Assembly: GCF_026340655.1 (NCBI RefSeq)
Contig: NZ_JAPEOZ010000001.1
Coordinates: 3,224,001 to 3,288,000, forward strand
Source: Streptomyces sp. NBC_01275
GTDB taxonomy: Bacteria > Actinomycetota > Actinomycetes > Streptomycetales > Streptomycetaceae
Length of the DNA stretch: 64,000 nucleotides
Direction of reading: 5' to 3'
Shown piece by piece: positions 11,305 through 19,268 of this stretch. The notes under the pieces were generated by a model. It was not told where the DNA came from, made no database searches, and was given only the letters and a program-made list of their open reading frames with translations. Both the position numbers and the translations under genes were made by a program. How positions within the stretch are numbered: position 1 is the first letter of the stretch; every line of letters starts with the position of its first letter.

Positions 11305-11377
11305 TGGAGCTAAGGAGAATTGAACTCCTGACCTCCTGCATGCCATGCAGGCGCTCTACCAACTGAGCTATAGCCCC
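11305..11377 (-). tRNA. tRNA-Ala (anticodon GGC), copy 1
   Basis: 73 nt cloverleaf on the minus strand: acceptor GGGGCTA pairs with TAGCTCC, D-arm GCTCAGTTGGTAGAGC, anticodon stem CCTGC/GCAGG with loop ATGGCAT giving GGC, and T-loop GTTCAAT. The CCA end is not encoded. Identical in all 73 positions to the copy at 14654-14726. Decodes GCC, one of the commonest codons in this genome. Confidence 0.97.
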
Positions 11378-11484
11378 TTGCGGTGTTCCGCCGGGCTTCC
11401 CCGGCGGCGACGCCAACATTACCGGTCCCTGGCGCGGACCACCAAATCGTTTCCAGCCTGTCCGATTTCACCCGTTATGCGAGG

Positions 11485-11718
11485 TCAAGCGGTCACGAAC
11501 GAATAGAACCGCTTGAGCGTGCAGTGCTCTTCGAGGAGGCGGCCGTAGATCGGCTCGCCCTCCAGCTCGCGGTACGTCTCGATCGGGTCGCCTTTTATGA
11601 TCAGCGCCCGCGCGCATTCCTCACACCAGTACTGGTAGTCCGGGTTGACCGGCTCCATGTCACGGACGATCGGGGTGCCGCTGCCGCACCAGTCGCACTT
11701 TCGCCTGTGTGCACCCAT
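11485..11718 (-). CDS. Small zinc-ribbon-like protein (77 aa)
   Basis: 77 residues starting MGAHRRKCDWCGSGTPIVRD, with CDWC near the start and CEEC at residues 32-35: two Cys-x2-Cys pairs that likely bind one zinc. The C-terminal half is acidic and helical. The start lies 3 nt past the stop of the 57-aa zinc-ribbon gene at 11722-11895, so they form an operon. Small double-CxxC proteins of this kind are common in actinobacteria, with no established role that I can assign. Confidence 0.8.
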   Translation of the reverse strand: MGAHRRKCDWCGSGTPIVRDMEPVNPDYQYWCEECARALIIKGDPIETYRELEGEPIYGRLLEEHCTLKRFYSFVTA

Positions 11719-11721
11719 CGA

Positions 11722-11895
11722 TCAGCTCCAGCTGTGGCCGCAGGCCGTGCACACGTAGGAAATTCCACCGTTGTCGCCGAGGACCTGAGCCACATGAGCA
11801 GAGCCGCAGGAGGGGCAGCTGAGCCGGGTGGCCTTGTCCCGTCTCACCACTGCTTCGAAGAGGTGACCGCCCTCTCCGAGGATGCTCGCAGGCAT
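11722..11895 (-). CDS. Small zinc-ribbon protein (57 aa)
   Basis: ATG 11895 follows the site GGGAGGGAG at good spacing; the frame ends with TGA at 11722. The protein has Cys27-Pro-Ser-Cys30 (LSCPSCGSAHVAQVLG) and Cys49-Thr-Ala-Cys52 (YVCTACGHSWS), a textbook zinc ribbon similar to the ends of TFIIS or RNA polymerase small subunits. The last residues YVCTACGHSWS end almost at the second Cys pair. Probably co-transcribed with the 77-aa zinc protein downstream. Role unknown; nucleic-acid or protein binding is the usual use of such ribbons. Confidence 0.8.
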   Translation of the reverse strand: MPASILGEGGHLFEAVVRRDKATRLSCPSCGSAHVAQVLGDNGGISYVCTACGHSWS

Positions 11896-11964
11896 CGCTA
11901 CTCCCTCCCGTCGGGCCGCGCCCCCTTCCGGCCGTTTGATTCTGCCACGGCCGAGCCAATACGG

Positions 11965-13524
11965 TCAGCGACGCCTCAGTACCAGTCCGGACACGGCACC
12001 GACGGCGGCTGTCGCAGCGAGCGCGAACATGCATGTGAGAAGCGCTTCCGAAGAGGTATACGCCTCCGGGGCCCCAAGTGACTCAAGCCGGTTGAAGAAC
12101 AGCGTGCCGAAGGCCGCCACACCGATCAGCTGCCCGAGCTGGGTGACCGTGGCGAGGAGCCCGCTCGCGTCCGCCGCGTCCTCGGGGCGCACCCCGGCCA
12201 GCGCCCGGGTGAGCGTCGGGCTGAAGGCGAGGGCGAGCCCGGCGCCCACACCGGTGTACGCGACGTACACCCAGACGCCCCCGTGGCCGCCGCCCTCGAA
12301 CGCCAGCCCCACTCCGGCCACGGACAGCGCGGTGAGCGTGAACCCGGCCGGGGCCAGGGCCCGTTGCCAGGCGGCCGGCCACTTGCGCCAGGTCAGACCG
12401 ACGGCCCCGAAGACGACCGCGGTCGGCGCGAAGGTGAGACCGGAGCGCAGCGCGCTGTAGCCGAGGCCGCCCTGGACGTGCAGGGTGAGCAGGAACAGGA
12501 AACCGCCGTTGACCGCCATGACGGCCAGAAGGCGCAGAACGGCGAGGTTCATGCCAGGGTGGCGCAGCACGCGGGGCGCGATCAGCGGGGCCCCGCCGCG
12601 CCGGGCGAGCCGGGCCTCGTATCCGCCGAACAGGACGAGCACAAGGGCGCCGGCAGCCAGGGACAGCCAGGACCACAGCGGCCAGTCCTCCTCCTGGCCG
12701 AGCACGAGCGGCACCGTGACCAGCGAGACGGCCGCGCCCAGCAGCACCAGGCCGGGCCCGTCCAGACCGCGCGCCCGTTCGCGTTCTGCCGCGCCGCCAC
12801 GCGGCAGAACGCGCCTGCCCACGGCGAACAGGACGAGGCCCACCGGCACGTTCACCAGGAACACCGGCCGCCAGCCGGTGCCCAGCAGATCGGCGCTGAC
12901 CAGGACGCCGCCCACCACCTGCCCGGCCGCCGCGCCGACGGCGAGGACCGCCGAGTAGGCCCCCAGCGCCCGCACTCGGGCCTCGCCGGTGAACGTGCGC
13001 TGGATCAGGCTGAGCACCTGCGGGATCATCACCGCCGACCCTGCACCCTGCACCAGCCGGAACACGATCAGCTCGGTGCCGCCCTGGGCCAGGCCGCAGG
13101 CGAGGGAGGCGAGCGTGAAGAGCGCGAGGCCGGCGAGGTGGACCCGGCCGTGGCCGAGCCGGTCGCCGAGCCGTGCGCCGGTGATCAGCAGCACGGAGTA
13201 GGTGATGGCGTAGCCGGCGACGACCAGCTGGAGTTCGGCGCCGGAGGCGTGCAGGTCGGAACCGATCGTGGGGGCCGCGACGTTCACGATGAAGACGTCG
13301 AGCAGTGCCATGAACTGAGCGGCGAGCACGACCGCCAACAGCCGCCGAGGCCGATTGTCAGTGGCAGGCGCTTTACTGGCAGCAGTCACCGAATTCGGGT
13401 GGATCGGGGTGATCGAGGGGTTCGCACGGTTCGAGTCATTCAGTGGATTCGGCGGATTCAACGGATTCGACGGATTCGAGGGAGCTGATGCGGGATCCGG
13501 GCCCGTCCGGGGCGTCGTCGTCAT
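11965..13524 (-). CDS. DHA2-type MFS multidrug exporter (14 TM)
   Basis: 519 residues from ATG 13524 (MTTTPRTGPD). A Pro/Asn/Ser-rich tail of about 48 residues with repeated NP(S/L/P) precedes the first helix (LAVVLAAQFMALLDVFIVNV). The DHA2/EmrB signature is clear: LDVFIVNVAAPTI in helix 1, GARLGDRLGHGRVHL in loop 2-3, and RLVQGAGSAVMIPQ in helix 4. Fourteen helices fit the QacA/EmrB group, which exports drugs by proton antiport. Divergently transcribed 95 bp from an XRE-type regulator that probably controls it. Substrate cannot be read from sequence. Confidence 0.88.
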   Translation of the reverse strand: MTTTPRTGPDPASAPSNPSNPLNPPNPLNDSNRANPSITPIHPNSVTAASKAPATDNRPRRLLAVVLAAQFMALLDVFIVNVAAPTIGSDLHASGAELQLVVAGYAITYSVLLITGARLGDRLGHGRVHLAGLALFTLASLACGLAQGGTELIVFRLVQGAGSAVMIPQVLSLIQRTFTGEARVRALGAYSAVLAVGAAAGQVVGGVLVSADLLGTGWRPVFLVNVPVGLVLFAVGRRVLPRGGAAERERARGLDGPGLVLLGAAVSLVTVPLVLGQEEDWPLWSWLSLAAGALVLVLFGGYEARLARRGGAPLIAPRVLRHPGMNLAVLRLLAVMAVNGGFLFLLTLHVQGGLGYSALRSGLTFAPTAVVFGAVGLTWRKWPAAWQRALAPAGFTLTALSVAGVGLAFEGGGHGGVWVYVAYTGVGAGLALAFSPTLTRALAGVRPEDAADASGLLATVTQLGQLIGVAAFGTLFFNRLESLGAPEAYTSSEALLTCMFALAATAAVGAVSGLVLRRR

Positions 13525-13618
13525 GCGGTCGAGCGTGACGCGGATCCGGTACGGGTGCCGAGAGCCCGCTGATGCTGGTACTGACAGCACCTGGCAGGGG
13601 ACGGACGGGGGATCGACC

Positions 13619-14581
13619 ATGGGGGATGTGACGATGGGGACACGGGCGGAGACGAGGACGGCGACCGGGACGGGGCATACGGCGGGGACAGGGCATCCGC
13701 CAGGGGCGGGGCTTACGACCGGAGAGGCCACGGCGACGGCACATCGGCGCCGGCCCGAGCTGGCCTCCTTTCTGCGCAGCAGGCGGGCCCGGGTGACACC
13801 GGCGGACGTGGGGATGCCGCCAGGGCTGCGCCGTCGTACTCCGGGGCTGCGGCGCGAGGAGGTCGCCCAGCTCTCGGGCGTGGGCGTCACCTGGTACACC
13901 TGGCTCGAGCAGGGTCGGCCGATCAACGCCTCCGCACAGGTCCTGGACGCCGTGGCGCGCACACTACGGCTCGACCCGCCCGAGCGGGAGCATCTGTACC
14001 ACCTCGCCGAGGTGCCGTACTCGCCCCAGCCGGAGGCGCTGGTGCAGAGCGTGGGCCCGGAGATCCAGGGCATCATCGAAGCGCTCGTCCCCCGCCCGGC
14101 GGTGGTCTACAACTCGCGCTACGACATCCTCGCCGCCAACAGCGTCTACCACGACCTGTTCATCGCGCCGGCGGCGGAGCTCGCCTCCCGGGTCCCGGCC
14201 AACGCGCTGTGGCGGCTGTTCACGGTGCGGGAGGAGGACTGCCCGCTGATGTTCCGGGACAGGGAGCTGCCGGTGATGGTGGCGACCCTGCGGGCGGCGT
14301 ACGGGGTGCATGCCGGCGAGCCGTCGTGGGAGGAGTTCATAGGCCGGCTGTCGACGGCGAGCCCGCTGTTCGCGCGGCTGTGGGAGTCCGGTGACGTGGC
14401 GGAGCCCGGCCGCCGCGTGAAGGTCTTCCGGCACTCGACGTTGGGCGAGCTGCGGATGACGTCCACGTCGCTGTCGGTCAACGGCATGCCGGAGTGCCGG
14501 ATCGTGGTCTACACGCCGAACGACGAGGAGACGGCAGAGCGCGCGGCTCTGCTGCGGAGCGGGGCGACCCTTGGGCAATGA
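13619..14581 (+). CDS. XRE-family transcriptional regulator with MmyB-like ligand domain
   Basis: 320 residues from ATG 13619, preceded by GGGGGAT at about 6-8 nt; an ATG five codons later is also possible. After a Thr/Gly-rich lead of about 45 residues comes the helix-turn-helix (LASFLRSRRARVTPADVG ... GLRREEVAQLSGVGVTWYTW), then the MmyB/PAS-like sensor (PAVVYNSRYDILAANSVYHDL) that in relatives binds a fatty acid or other small ligand. Divergent from the MFS exporter, the usual arrangement for a local repressor. In the 95-bp gap, TGCTG...CAGCA (13573-13589) is a possible operator half-site pair, weakly supported. Confidence 0.88.
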   Translation: MGDVTMGTRAETRTATGTGHTAGTGHPPGAGLTTGEATATAHRRRPELASFLRSRRARVTPADVGMPPGLRRRTPGLRREEVAQLSGVGVTWYTWLEQGRPINASAQVLDAVARTLRLDPPEREHLYHLAEVPYSPQPEALVQSVGPEIQGIIEALVPRPAVVYNSRYDILAANSVYHDLFIAPAAELASRVPANALWRLFTVREEDCPLMFRDRELPVMVATLRAAYGVHAGEPSWEEFIGRLSTASPLFARLWESGDVAEPGRRVKVFRHSTLGELRMTSTSLSVNGMPECRIVVYTPNDEETAERAALLRSGATLGQ

Positions 14582-14610
14582 AAAAAATCCCGCCCCCTGA
14601 GGGACGAGAT
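14582..14610 (-). terminator. Terminator downstream of the second tRNA-Ala
   Basis: On the minus strand: 10-bp stem ATCTCGTCCC / GGGGCGGGAT (two G-U pairs), TCAG loop, then seven U residues. It lies directly at the end of the convergent XRE gene and can serve both directions. Confidence 0.8.
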
Positions 14611-14653
14611 CTTCGTCAACCGATCTTTGACAACTCCACAGAGTGTCGATCAG

Positions 14654-14726
14654 TGGAGCTAAGGAGAATTGAACTCCTGACCTCCTGCATGCCATGCAGG
14701 CGCTCTACCAACTGAGCTATAGCCCC
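14654..14726 (-). tRNA. tRNA-Ala (anticodon GGC), copy 2
   Basis: Same 73-nt cloverleaf as copy 1 with no differences. Both are on the minus strand, so they form 73-bp direct repeats 3.35 kb apart around the zinc-ribbon, MFS and XRE genes. CCA is not encoded. Confidence 0.97.
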
Positions 14727-14820
14727 GAGTGTTCTTCCCGCTCGGCGGGGCGAACAAGAAGAACTTTAGCCTGCGACCTGCCGGAAAGTGAAATCCGGGC
14801 CCCGGCCTGCGGTACGACGC

Positions 14821-15495
14821 TCAGTCGTCGTCGCCGAGCACCGGCTCCGGCAGGGTGCCGGCGTTGTGCTCGAGGAGACGCCAGCCTCGGGCGCCCTCGC
14901 CGAGGACGGACCAGCAGCAGTTGGAGAGGCCGCCGAGGCTCTCCCAGTTGTGCGACTCCAGGCCGAGGAGACGGCCGATGGTGGTGCGGATCGTGCCGCC
15001 GTGACTGACGACGACCAGCGTGCCGTCGTCGCGGAGCTTCTCGGCGTGCCGCAGCACGACGGGGGCGGCGCGGTCGGCGACCTCCGTCTCCAGTTCGCCG
15101 CCGCCGCGGCGGACCGGCTCACCGCGCTTCCAGGCGGCGTACTCGTCGCCGTGGCGGGCGACGATCTCCTGGTGCGTCAGCCCCTGCCACACGCCCGCGT
15201 ACGTCTCGCGCAGGCCCTCGTCGTGGGTCACGTCCAGGCCGGTGAGCGCGGCCAGCTCGGCGGCCGTGTTCGCGGCGCGCACTAGGTCCGAGGCGACGAT
15301 GGCGTCGGGCTCGAGCGAGGCGAGCAGCCGGGCGGCGCGGCGCGCCTGGGCCACGCCCGTCTCGGTCAGCGGGACGTCCGTCGTGCCCTGGAAGCGGCTC
15401 TCCACGTTCCAGGCGGTCTGGCCGTGCCGCCAGAGGATGACGCGCCGACCGCGGCCCGGCCTGGGCCCGGCCGCGGAGGAGGACGGGGCAGTCAC
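14821..15495 (-). CDS. Histidine phosphatase (phosphoglycerate mutase-like) family protein
   Basis: 224 residues from a GTG that overlaps the rsfS stop (GTGA). The family signature VILWRHGQTAWN carries the phospho-accepting Arg-His-Gly; the second catalytic His is in VVVSHGGTIRTTIGRLLG, and the acid is likely in EGLRETYAGVWQGLT. Members range from broad phosphatases to true mutases; the length and ETYAGVWQG motif favour a phosphatase over a glycolytic mutase. Coupling to rsfS is conserved in Streptomyces; the substrate is unknown. Confidence 0.9.
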   Translation of the reverse strand: MTAPSSSAAGPRPGRGRRVILWRHGQTAWNVESRFQGTTDVPLTETGVAQARRAARLLASLEPDAIVASDLVRAANTAAELAALTGLDVTHDEGLRETYAGVWQGLTHQEIVARHGDEYAAWKRGEPVRRGGGELETEVADRAAPVVLRHAEKLRDDGTLVVVSHGGTIRTTIGRLLGLESHNWESLGGLSNCCWSVLGEGARGWRLLEHNAGTLPEPVLGDDD

Positions 15496-15938
15496 CGCAG
15501 CTCCCCGAACCCGGCGGTGTCATCCTCCTGGGCCTTCAGCTTGGCGTGCTCCTGGGCCTTGCCGCGGGTCGCCTTGGCGTCGGCGGGCAGCTCCAGCTCG
15601 GGGCAGTCCTTCCACAGCCGCTCCAGGGCATAGAAGACGCGCTCCTCGCTGTGCTGGACGTGGACGACGATGTCGACGTAGTCGAGCAGGACCCAGCGGG
15701 CCTCGCGGTCGCCCTCGCGGCGCACCGGCTTGGCGCCGAGCTCCTTGTTGAGGCGCTCCTCGATCTCGTCGACGATCGACTTGACCTGGCGGTCGTTGGG
15801 CGCGGAGGCCAGCAGGAAGGCGTCCGTGATCGACAGCACGTCGCTGACGTCGTAGGCGATGATGTCGTGCGCGAGCTTGTCGGCTGCCGCCTGGGCGGCG
15901 GTGTTGATGAGCTCGATGGAGCGGTCGGTGGCGGTCAC
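15492..15938 (-). CDS. rsfS: Ribosome silencing factor RsfS (Iojap)
   Basis: 148 residues from GTG 15938 (VTATDRSIELINTAAQAAAD). In-frame sequence further upstream is not typical of the family. The DUF143/RsfS core is complete: VSDVLSITDAFLLASAPNDRQ, then EGDREARWVLLDYVDIVVHV, ending YYALERLWKDCP-type (here FYALERLWKDCP). RsfS binds ribosomal protein L14 and blocks subunit joining in starvation. The C-terminal 30 residues (ATRGKAQEHAKLKAQEDD) are an actinobacterial tail. Followed by the phosphatase with a 4-nt overlap and preceded by the LCP gene and nadD. Confidence 0.95.
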   Translation of the reverse strand: MTATDRSIELINTAAQAAADKLAHDIIAYDVSDVLSITDAFLLASAPNDRQVKSIVDEIEERLNKELGAKPVRREGDREARWVLLDYVDIVVHVQHSEERVFYALERLWKDCPELELPADAKATRGKAQEHAKLKAQEDDTAGFGELR

Positions 15939-16083
15939 TACACGGCTTTCCGTCGGCGGTCGTTTGCCCTCAAGGGTCTCACGGACCGCCGACGGCCCCC
16001 ATGCGATCAAGGGATCACCGTGCGGTCGCCCTCCTCGTGCGGGACGAGGAGGGCGTGCGGCCAAGGGCGACCAGGGCCTGCGG

Positions 16084-17889
16084 CTAGGACGCGGAGGGCT
16101 TGTAGTCCTGGCCCAGGACGACCGAGACGTCCGCGTTCGTGGAGACGGTCCCCTTCTTCACGGCGCCGGTGGACAGGCCCAGGGTCTTGGCGACCTCGGT
16201 GGCGTTCTCCTTGTCGGCGGCGTCCGCGTAGAGCACCTGGGACGTGGCCTGGGCGCTCGCCGGGGTGCCGGCCTCCAGGAAGGTGAAGCCGCCGTTCAGC
16301 AGCACCACGCGCGCGTCCTCGGTGTTGCTCTTGACGCCGCTGGCGTTCTGCACGGAGACGCTGACGGCCGCGTCCTTGTCGGGGCTCTTCGCGGTGCCGC
16401 CGAGGACGTCCTTGACGACGCCGGCGCCGGCCTCGGCGCTGAGCGTGCCGTCGGTCTGGACGGGCAGCAGGGCGGTCTTGTAGTCGCCGCCCTTGGCGAG
16501 GTCGGCGAGCTTGGCGAGGAAGGTACCGAGGTCCTTGTCCGTCAGCGAGGGGTCGAGGATCTGGGCCAGCGTCTGGACGGTGACCGTGGCGCCCTGCGCG
16601 TCGGAGGAGACCTTGCGCAGCACGCCCTGCATGACCTGGCCGAACCGCTCCAGCTGGACGTTCTGGGCCTCGCCGGAGGCGCGGTAGGTGGCGTAGGCGA
16701 CGGCCATCTTGCCGCTGAGGGTCTGGTCCTCGCCCTTGTTGACGAGGGGTGCCTGGCCCTTCTTCTTGGCGGACGGGTCGGGCACGTCGGCGTCGGTGTC
16801 GACCTCGATGCCGCCGACGAGGTCGACGAGGTTCTGCAGATAGGGGGTGTCCAGGCGCCAGGTGCCCTCGATGTCGGTGCCGAGGACGGTGTCCAGCGCG
16901 TCGCGGGTCCCGGCGGAGCCGTCGTCGTCTACGGACTTGGCGAGGGTCGTCGTGGTGCCGTCGTCGTCCGTGAGGACGAGGGAGTTGGGCAGCAGGACGG
17001 TGGTGGCCTGCTTGGTCGTGGTGTTGTCCACGAGCAGCGCCGTGGAGGTGCCGCCCTCGGCGGTGTTGTGCAGATGGACGACGACCACGTCCCGCTTCTG
17101 GGCGGCCGTCGGTGTCGCGGTGTCGGCCTTGGAGTCGGAGGACGACAGGCCGGGCAGCTTCCCGGCGTACCAGAGGTAGCCCACCCCGCCGACCGCGACC
17201 AGGGCCAGCACCACGACGAGGGCGACCAGGCGGCCGCGGGCACGGCGCTTGGCCTCCTCGCGGCGTTCGGTGCGGTTCTCGGTGAAGTTCAGCCAGTCGA
17301 TGACGTCCTCGGAGTCACCGTCGGGCTCCTCCACGAACGCGAACTGCTCGGTGTGGTAGTCCCCTTGGGCCCCGGTCCCGTCCGCGGTGTGCGCCGCGTC
17401 GCGCCCGTCCGTCCCCTCCTCGGCCTCCACCGGGCCGGCCTGCTGCGGGATGTAGGCGGTCTGCTCGGCGACACGGGGCTGCTCGGCGCGGGGCTGCTGC
17501 CCGCCGACGGCGGTCTGCCCGTAGGGGTCGTACGGGGCCGCGGAGGCGGGGCTGCCGCCCTGGGTGGCGTGAGCTCCGGTGCCGTAGGGGTCGTAGCCGG
17601 CCTGCCGGCCCGTGTCGTACCCGAGGTCCTGTCGACCGGTGTCGTACGGGTCGTAGGCGGGCGTCTGCTGCTGCCCGCCCGTGGCGTACGGGTCGTAGGC
17701 GTAACCCTGTTGGCCCTGGCCCTGCTGGCCGGACGGGTTCTGCTGCCCCTGTTGCCCGTACGGGTCGTAGGCCTGTTGCTGCGGCACCTGTTGGGGCGGG
17801 ACCTGCCGGTAGACCGGCTGGCCGTACTCGTCGTAGCCGACGAGCTCGTACTGGTCGCCGCCGTACCCCGCGTCGTACCGGTCGTTCAC
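16084..17889 (-). CDS. LytR-CpsA-Psr (LCP) family protein with repetitive cytoplasmic N-terminus
   Basis: 601 residues from GTG 17889 (GAGGGG upstream). Residues 1-170 are Gln/Tyr/Gly-rich with repeated YDPY(G/D/A) blocks; one membrane helix follows (LVALVVVLALVAVGGVGYLW), then an extracellular LCP domain and a LytR_C domain (VSVSVQNASGVKSNTEDARV). LCP enzymes join wall glycopolymers to peptidoglycan. The gene sits between rsfS and nadD, the place of SCO2578 of S. coelicolor, which I recall as the polydiglycosylphosphate transferase PdtA; orthology is inferred from order. Oddly, the usual Asp-x-Arg and Arg-Ser-Asp residues are not evident (HLHNTAEGGTSTALLVDN), though the YATYR...LERFGQVMQGVL helix is kept. 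Confidence 0.87.
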   Translation of the reverse strand: MNDRYDAGYGGDQYELVGYDEYGQPVYRQVPPQQVPQQQAYDPYGQQGQQNPSGQQGQGQQGYAYDPYATGGQQQTPAYDPYDTGRQDLGYDTGRQAGYDPYGTGAHATQGGSPASAAPYDPYGQTAVGGQQPRAEQPRVAEQTAYIPQQAGPVEAEEGTDGRDAAHTADGTGAQGDYHTEQFAFVEEPDGDSEDVIDWLNFTENRTERREEAKRRARGRLVALVVVLALVAVGGVGYLWYAGKLPGLSSSDSKADTATPTAAQKRDVVVVHLHNTAEGGTSTALLVDNTTTKQATTVLLPNSLVLTDDDGTTTTLAKSVDDDGSAGTRDALDTVLGTDIEGTWRLDTPYLQNLVDLVGGIEVDTDADVPDPSAKKKGQAPLVNKGEDQTLSGKMAVAYATYRASGEAQNVQLERFGQVMQGVLRKVSSDAQGATVTVQTLAQILDPSLTDKDLGTFLAKLADLAKGGDYKTALLPVQTDGTLSAEAGAGVVKDVLGGTAKSPDKDAAVSVSVQNASGVKSNTEDARVVLLNGGFTFLEAGTPASAQATSQVLYADAADKENATEVAKTLGLSTGAVKKGTVSTNADVSVVLGQDYKPSAS

Positions 17890-17914
17890 CGGGACCCCTC
17901 TCGGCTCACTCGCC

Positions 17915-18541
17915 TCACTCGCCGCGGTACAGCTCGCGCTTGTCGATATAGCGCACGACGCCGTCCGGCACCAGATACCAGACGGGGTCGCCCTTGGCGA
18001 CTCTCGCACGGCAGTCTGTGGAGGAGATGGCGAGCGCGGGAACCTCGACCAGCGAGACGCCGCCCTCGGGGAGACCGGGGTCGGTGAGCTGGTGACCCGG
18101 CCGGGTGACCCCGATGAAGTGCGCGAGGGAGAACAGCTCCTCGCTGTCCCGCCAGGTCAGGATCTGACCGAGGGCGTCGGCGCCGGTGATGAAGAAGAGG
18201 TCCGTGTCCGGGTTGAGGGCCCGCAGGTCGCGCAGGGTGTCCACGGTGTACGTGGGACCGCCGCGGTCGATGTCGATACGGCTCACCGAGAACTGAGGAT
18301 TCTCGGCGGTCGCGATGACCGTCATCAGATAGCGGTCCTCGGCCAGGGAGACCCTGTTGTGGCTCTTCTGCCAGGGCTCGCCGGTCGGGACGAACACGAC
18401 CTCGTCCAGGTGGAACTGCGCGACGACCTCACTGGCCGCCACGAGGTGTCCGTGGTGGATCGGATCGAACGTTCCGCCCATGACGCCGAGGCGGCGCTTG
18501 CCCGGGTTCCGCGGGCCGGTAGGCATGTCCTGCTCTCCCAT
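17915..18541 (-). CDS. nadD: Nicotinate-nucleotide adenylyltransferase
   Basis: 208 residues. The nucleotidyltransferase signature [12 protein letters not shown] begins near residue 22, EPWQKSH follows, and the second signature ISSTDCR (usually ISSTxIR) is near residue 175. Adenylates nicotinate mononucleotide in NAD synthesis. ATG at 18541; an in-frame ATG at codon 6 ([20 protein letters not shown]) is an alternative. Upstream of the LCP gene by 25 bp on the same strand, so nadD, the LCP gene, rsfS and the phosphatase probably share transcription. Confidence 0.96.
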   Translation of the reverse strand: MGEQDMPTGPRNPGKRRLGVMGGTFDPIHHGHLVAASEVVAQFHLDEVVFVPTGEPWQKSHNRVSLAEDRYLMTVIATAENPQFSVSRIDIDRGGPTYTVDTLRDLRALNPDTDLFFITGADALGQILTWRDSEELFSLAHFIGVTRPGHQLTDPGLPEGGVSLVEVPALAISSTDCRARVAKGDPVWYLVPDGVVRYIDKRELYRGE

Positions 18542-18637
18542 GCGTGCAGACCCTACCGGCCCGTCCTGAGGGACCCGGCCGGCGGAGGCCCGAAGCGCCC
18601 CGCTATGCCCGACTGCCCCGAAGCGAACACCGGCGCC

Positions 18638-18802
18638 TCAGCGGTCGCGGTTGAAGCGGGTGGTGACCCACAGCAGGAACAGCAGGATGAGGAACGCGCT
18701 GCCGCCGGTGACATAGGGGCTGAGGCTCTCGTGGTTGCCACCGTGCTCCTCGCCCTCGGCGGCGAGGGTGACCAGCTGGGCAGCGGCGCTGTGAAGGCTC
18801 AT
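18638..18802 (-). CDS. Small membrane protein (54 aa)
   Basis: ATG 18802 to TGA 18638 encodes 54 residues: a His/Glu-containing N-terminus (AAEGEEHGGNHESLSPYV), one hydrophobic helix (GGSAFLILLFLLWVTTRF) and a basic end (NRDR). Size, helix placement and position just upstream of nadD match the tiny membrane proteins conserved at this place in Streptomyces. Function unknown; topology predicts the His-rich end outside and the basic tail in the cytoplasm. Confidence 0.75.
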   Translation of the reverse strand: MSLHSAAAQLVTLAAEGEEHGGNHESLSPYVTGGSAFLILLFLLWVTTRFNRDR

Positions 18803-18822
18803 CTTCGGCAGGACCTATCCGA

Positions 18823-18862
18823 TGGAGGTCCCCCGCTCGAGCGAGGTCGAGAGTGGGGGAGG
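18823..18862. repeat. Streptomyces-type intergenic hairpin repeat
   Basis: An imperfect palindrome of the form GGAGGTCCCCC...CTCGA...TCGAG...GTGGGGGAGG. I recognise this as a small dispersed intergenic repeat found many times in Streptomyces genomes. It lies between the two small membrane-protein genes and may work as an RNA hairpin. Confidence 0.55.
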
Positions 18863-18960
18863 GCGGGATAAAGACGTCGGCCCATCGTAAGCGGGAGGCT
18901 CGGCGGCGATCACGCCGACTCCGCCATTGGGAACCTCCGCGTGGGAACCTTCGCGCGGAG

Positions 18961-19122
18961 TCAGTCGTCCTTCCGCTTGTAGCCCCGCAACAGAAACCAG
19001 GCGGTGAGCGCACAGCCCAGGATCATCACGACGAGTACGACGCGGAGCAGATTCCCCGCCCCTTGCTGCTGAGCGGCGCCGGCGGCCTCGGTGAGCCAGG
19101 CGGCTGCGGGGTTGTGCTCCAT
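18961..19122 (-). CDS. Small membrane protein (53 aa)
   Basis: ATG 19122, with AAGGAG upstream, to TGA 18961. An amphipathic N-terminus (MEHNPAAAWLTEAAGAAQQQ) is followed by one membrane helix (LLRVVLVVMILGCALTAWFL) and a positively charged end (LRGYKRKDD). Single-span protein with the basic end likely inside. No known function; it neighbours the other small membrane gene and is divergent from the M48 protease by about 145 bp. Confidence 0.75.
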   Translation of the reverse strand: MEHNPAAAWLTEAAGAAQQQGAGNLLRVVLVVMILGCALTAWFLLRGYKRKDD

Positions 19123-19268
19123 GGGGCGGGACTCCTTCGGTGTAGTGCCCGTCCACGGTAACTCCGCCTAGGCTGGGCTCTGCTTCGGGGGCGCAAAGAG
19201 CCGCACAAGGGTCCGCAAAGGGCGGGCCGTGCCACACGAGGGCCACACAGACGCACATGGGGGAAGAC

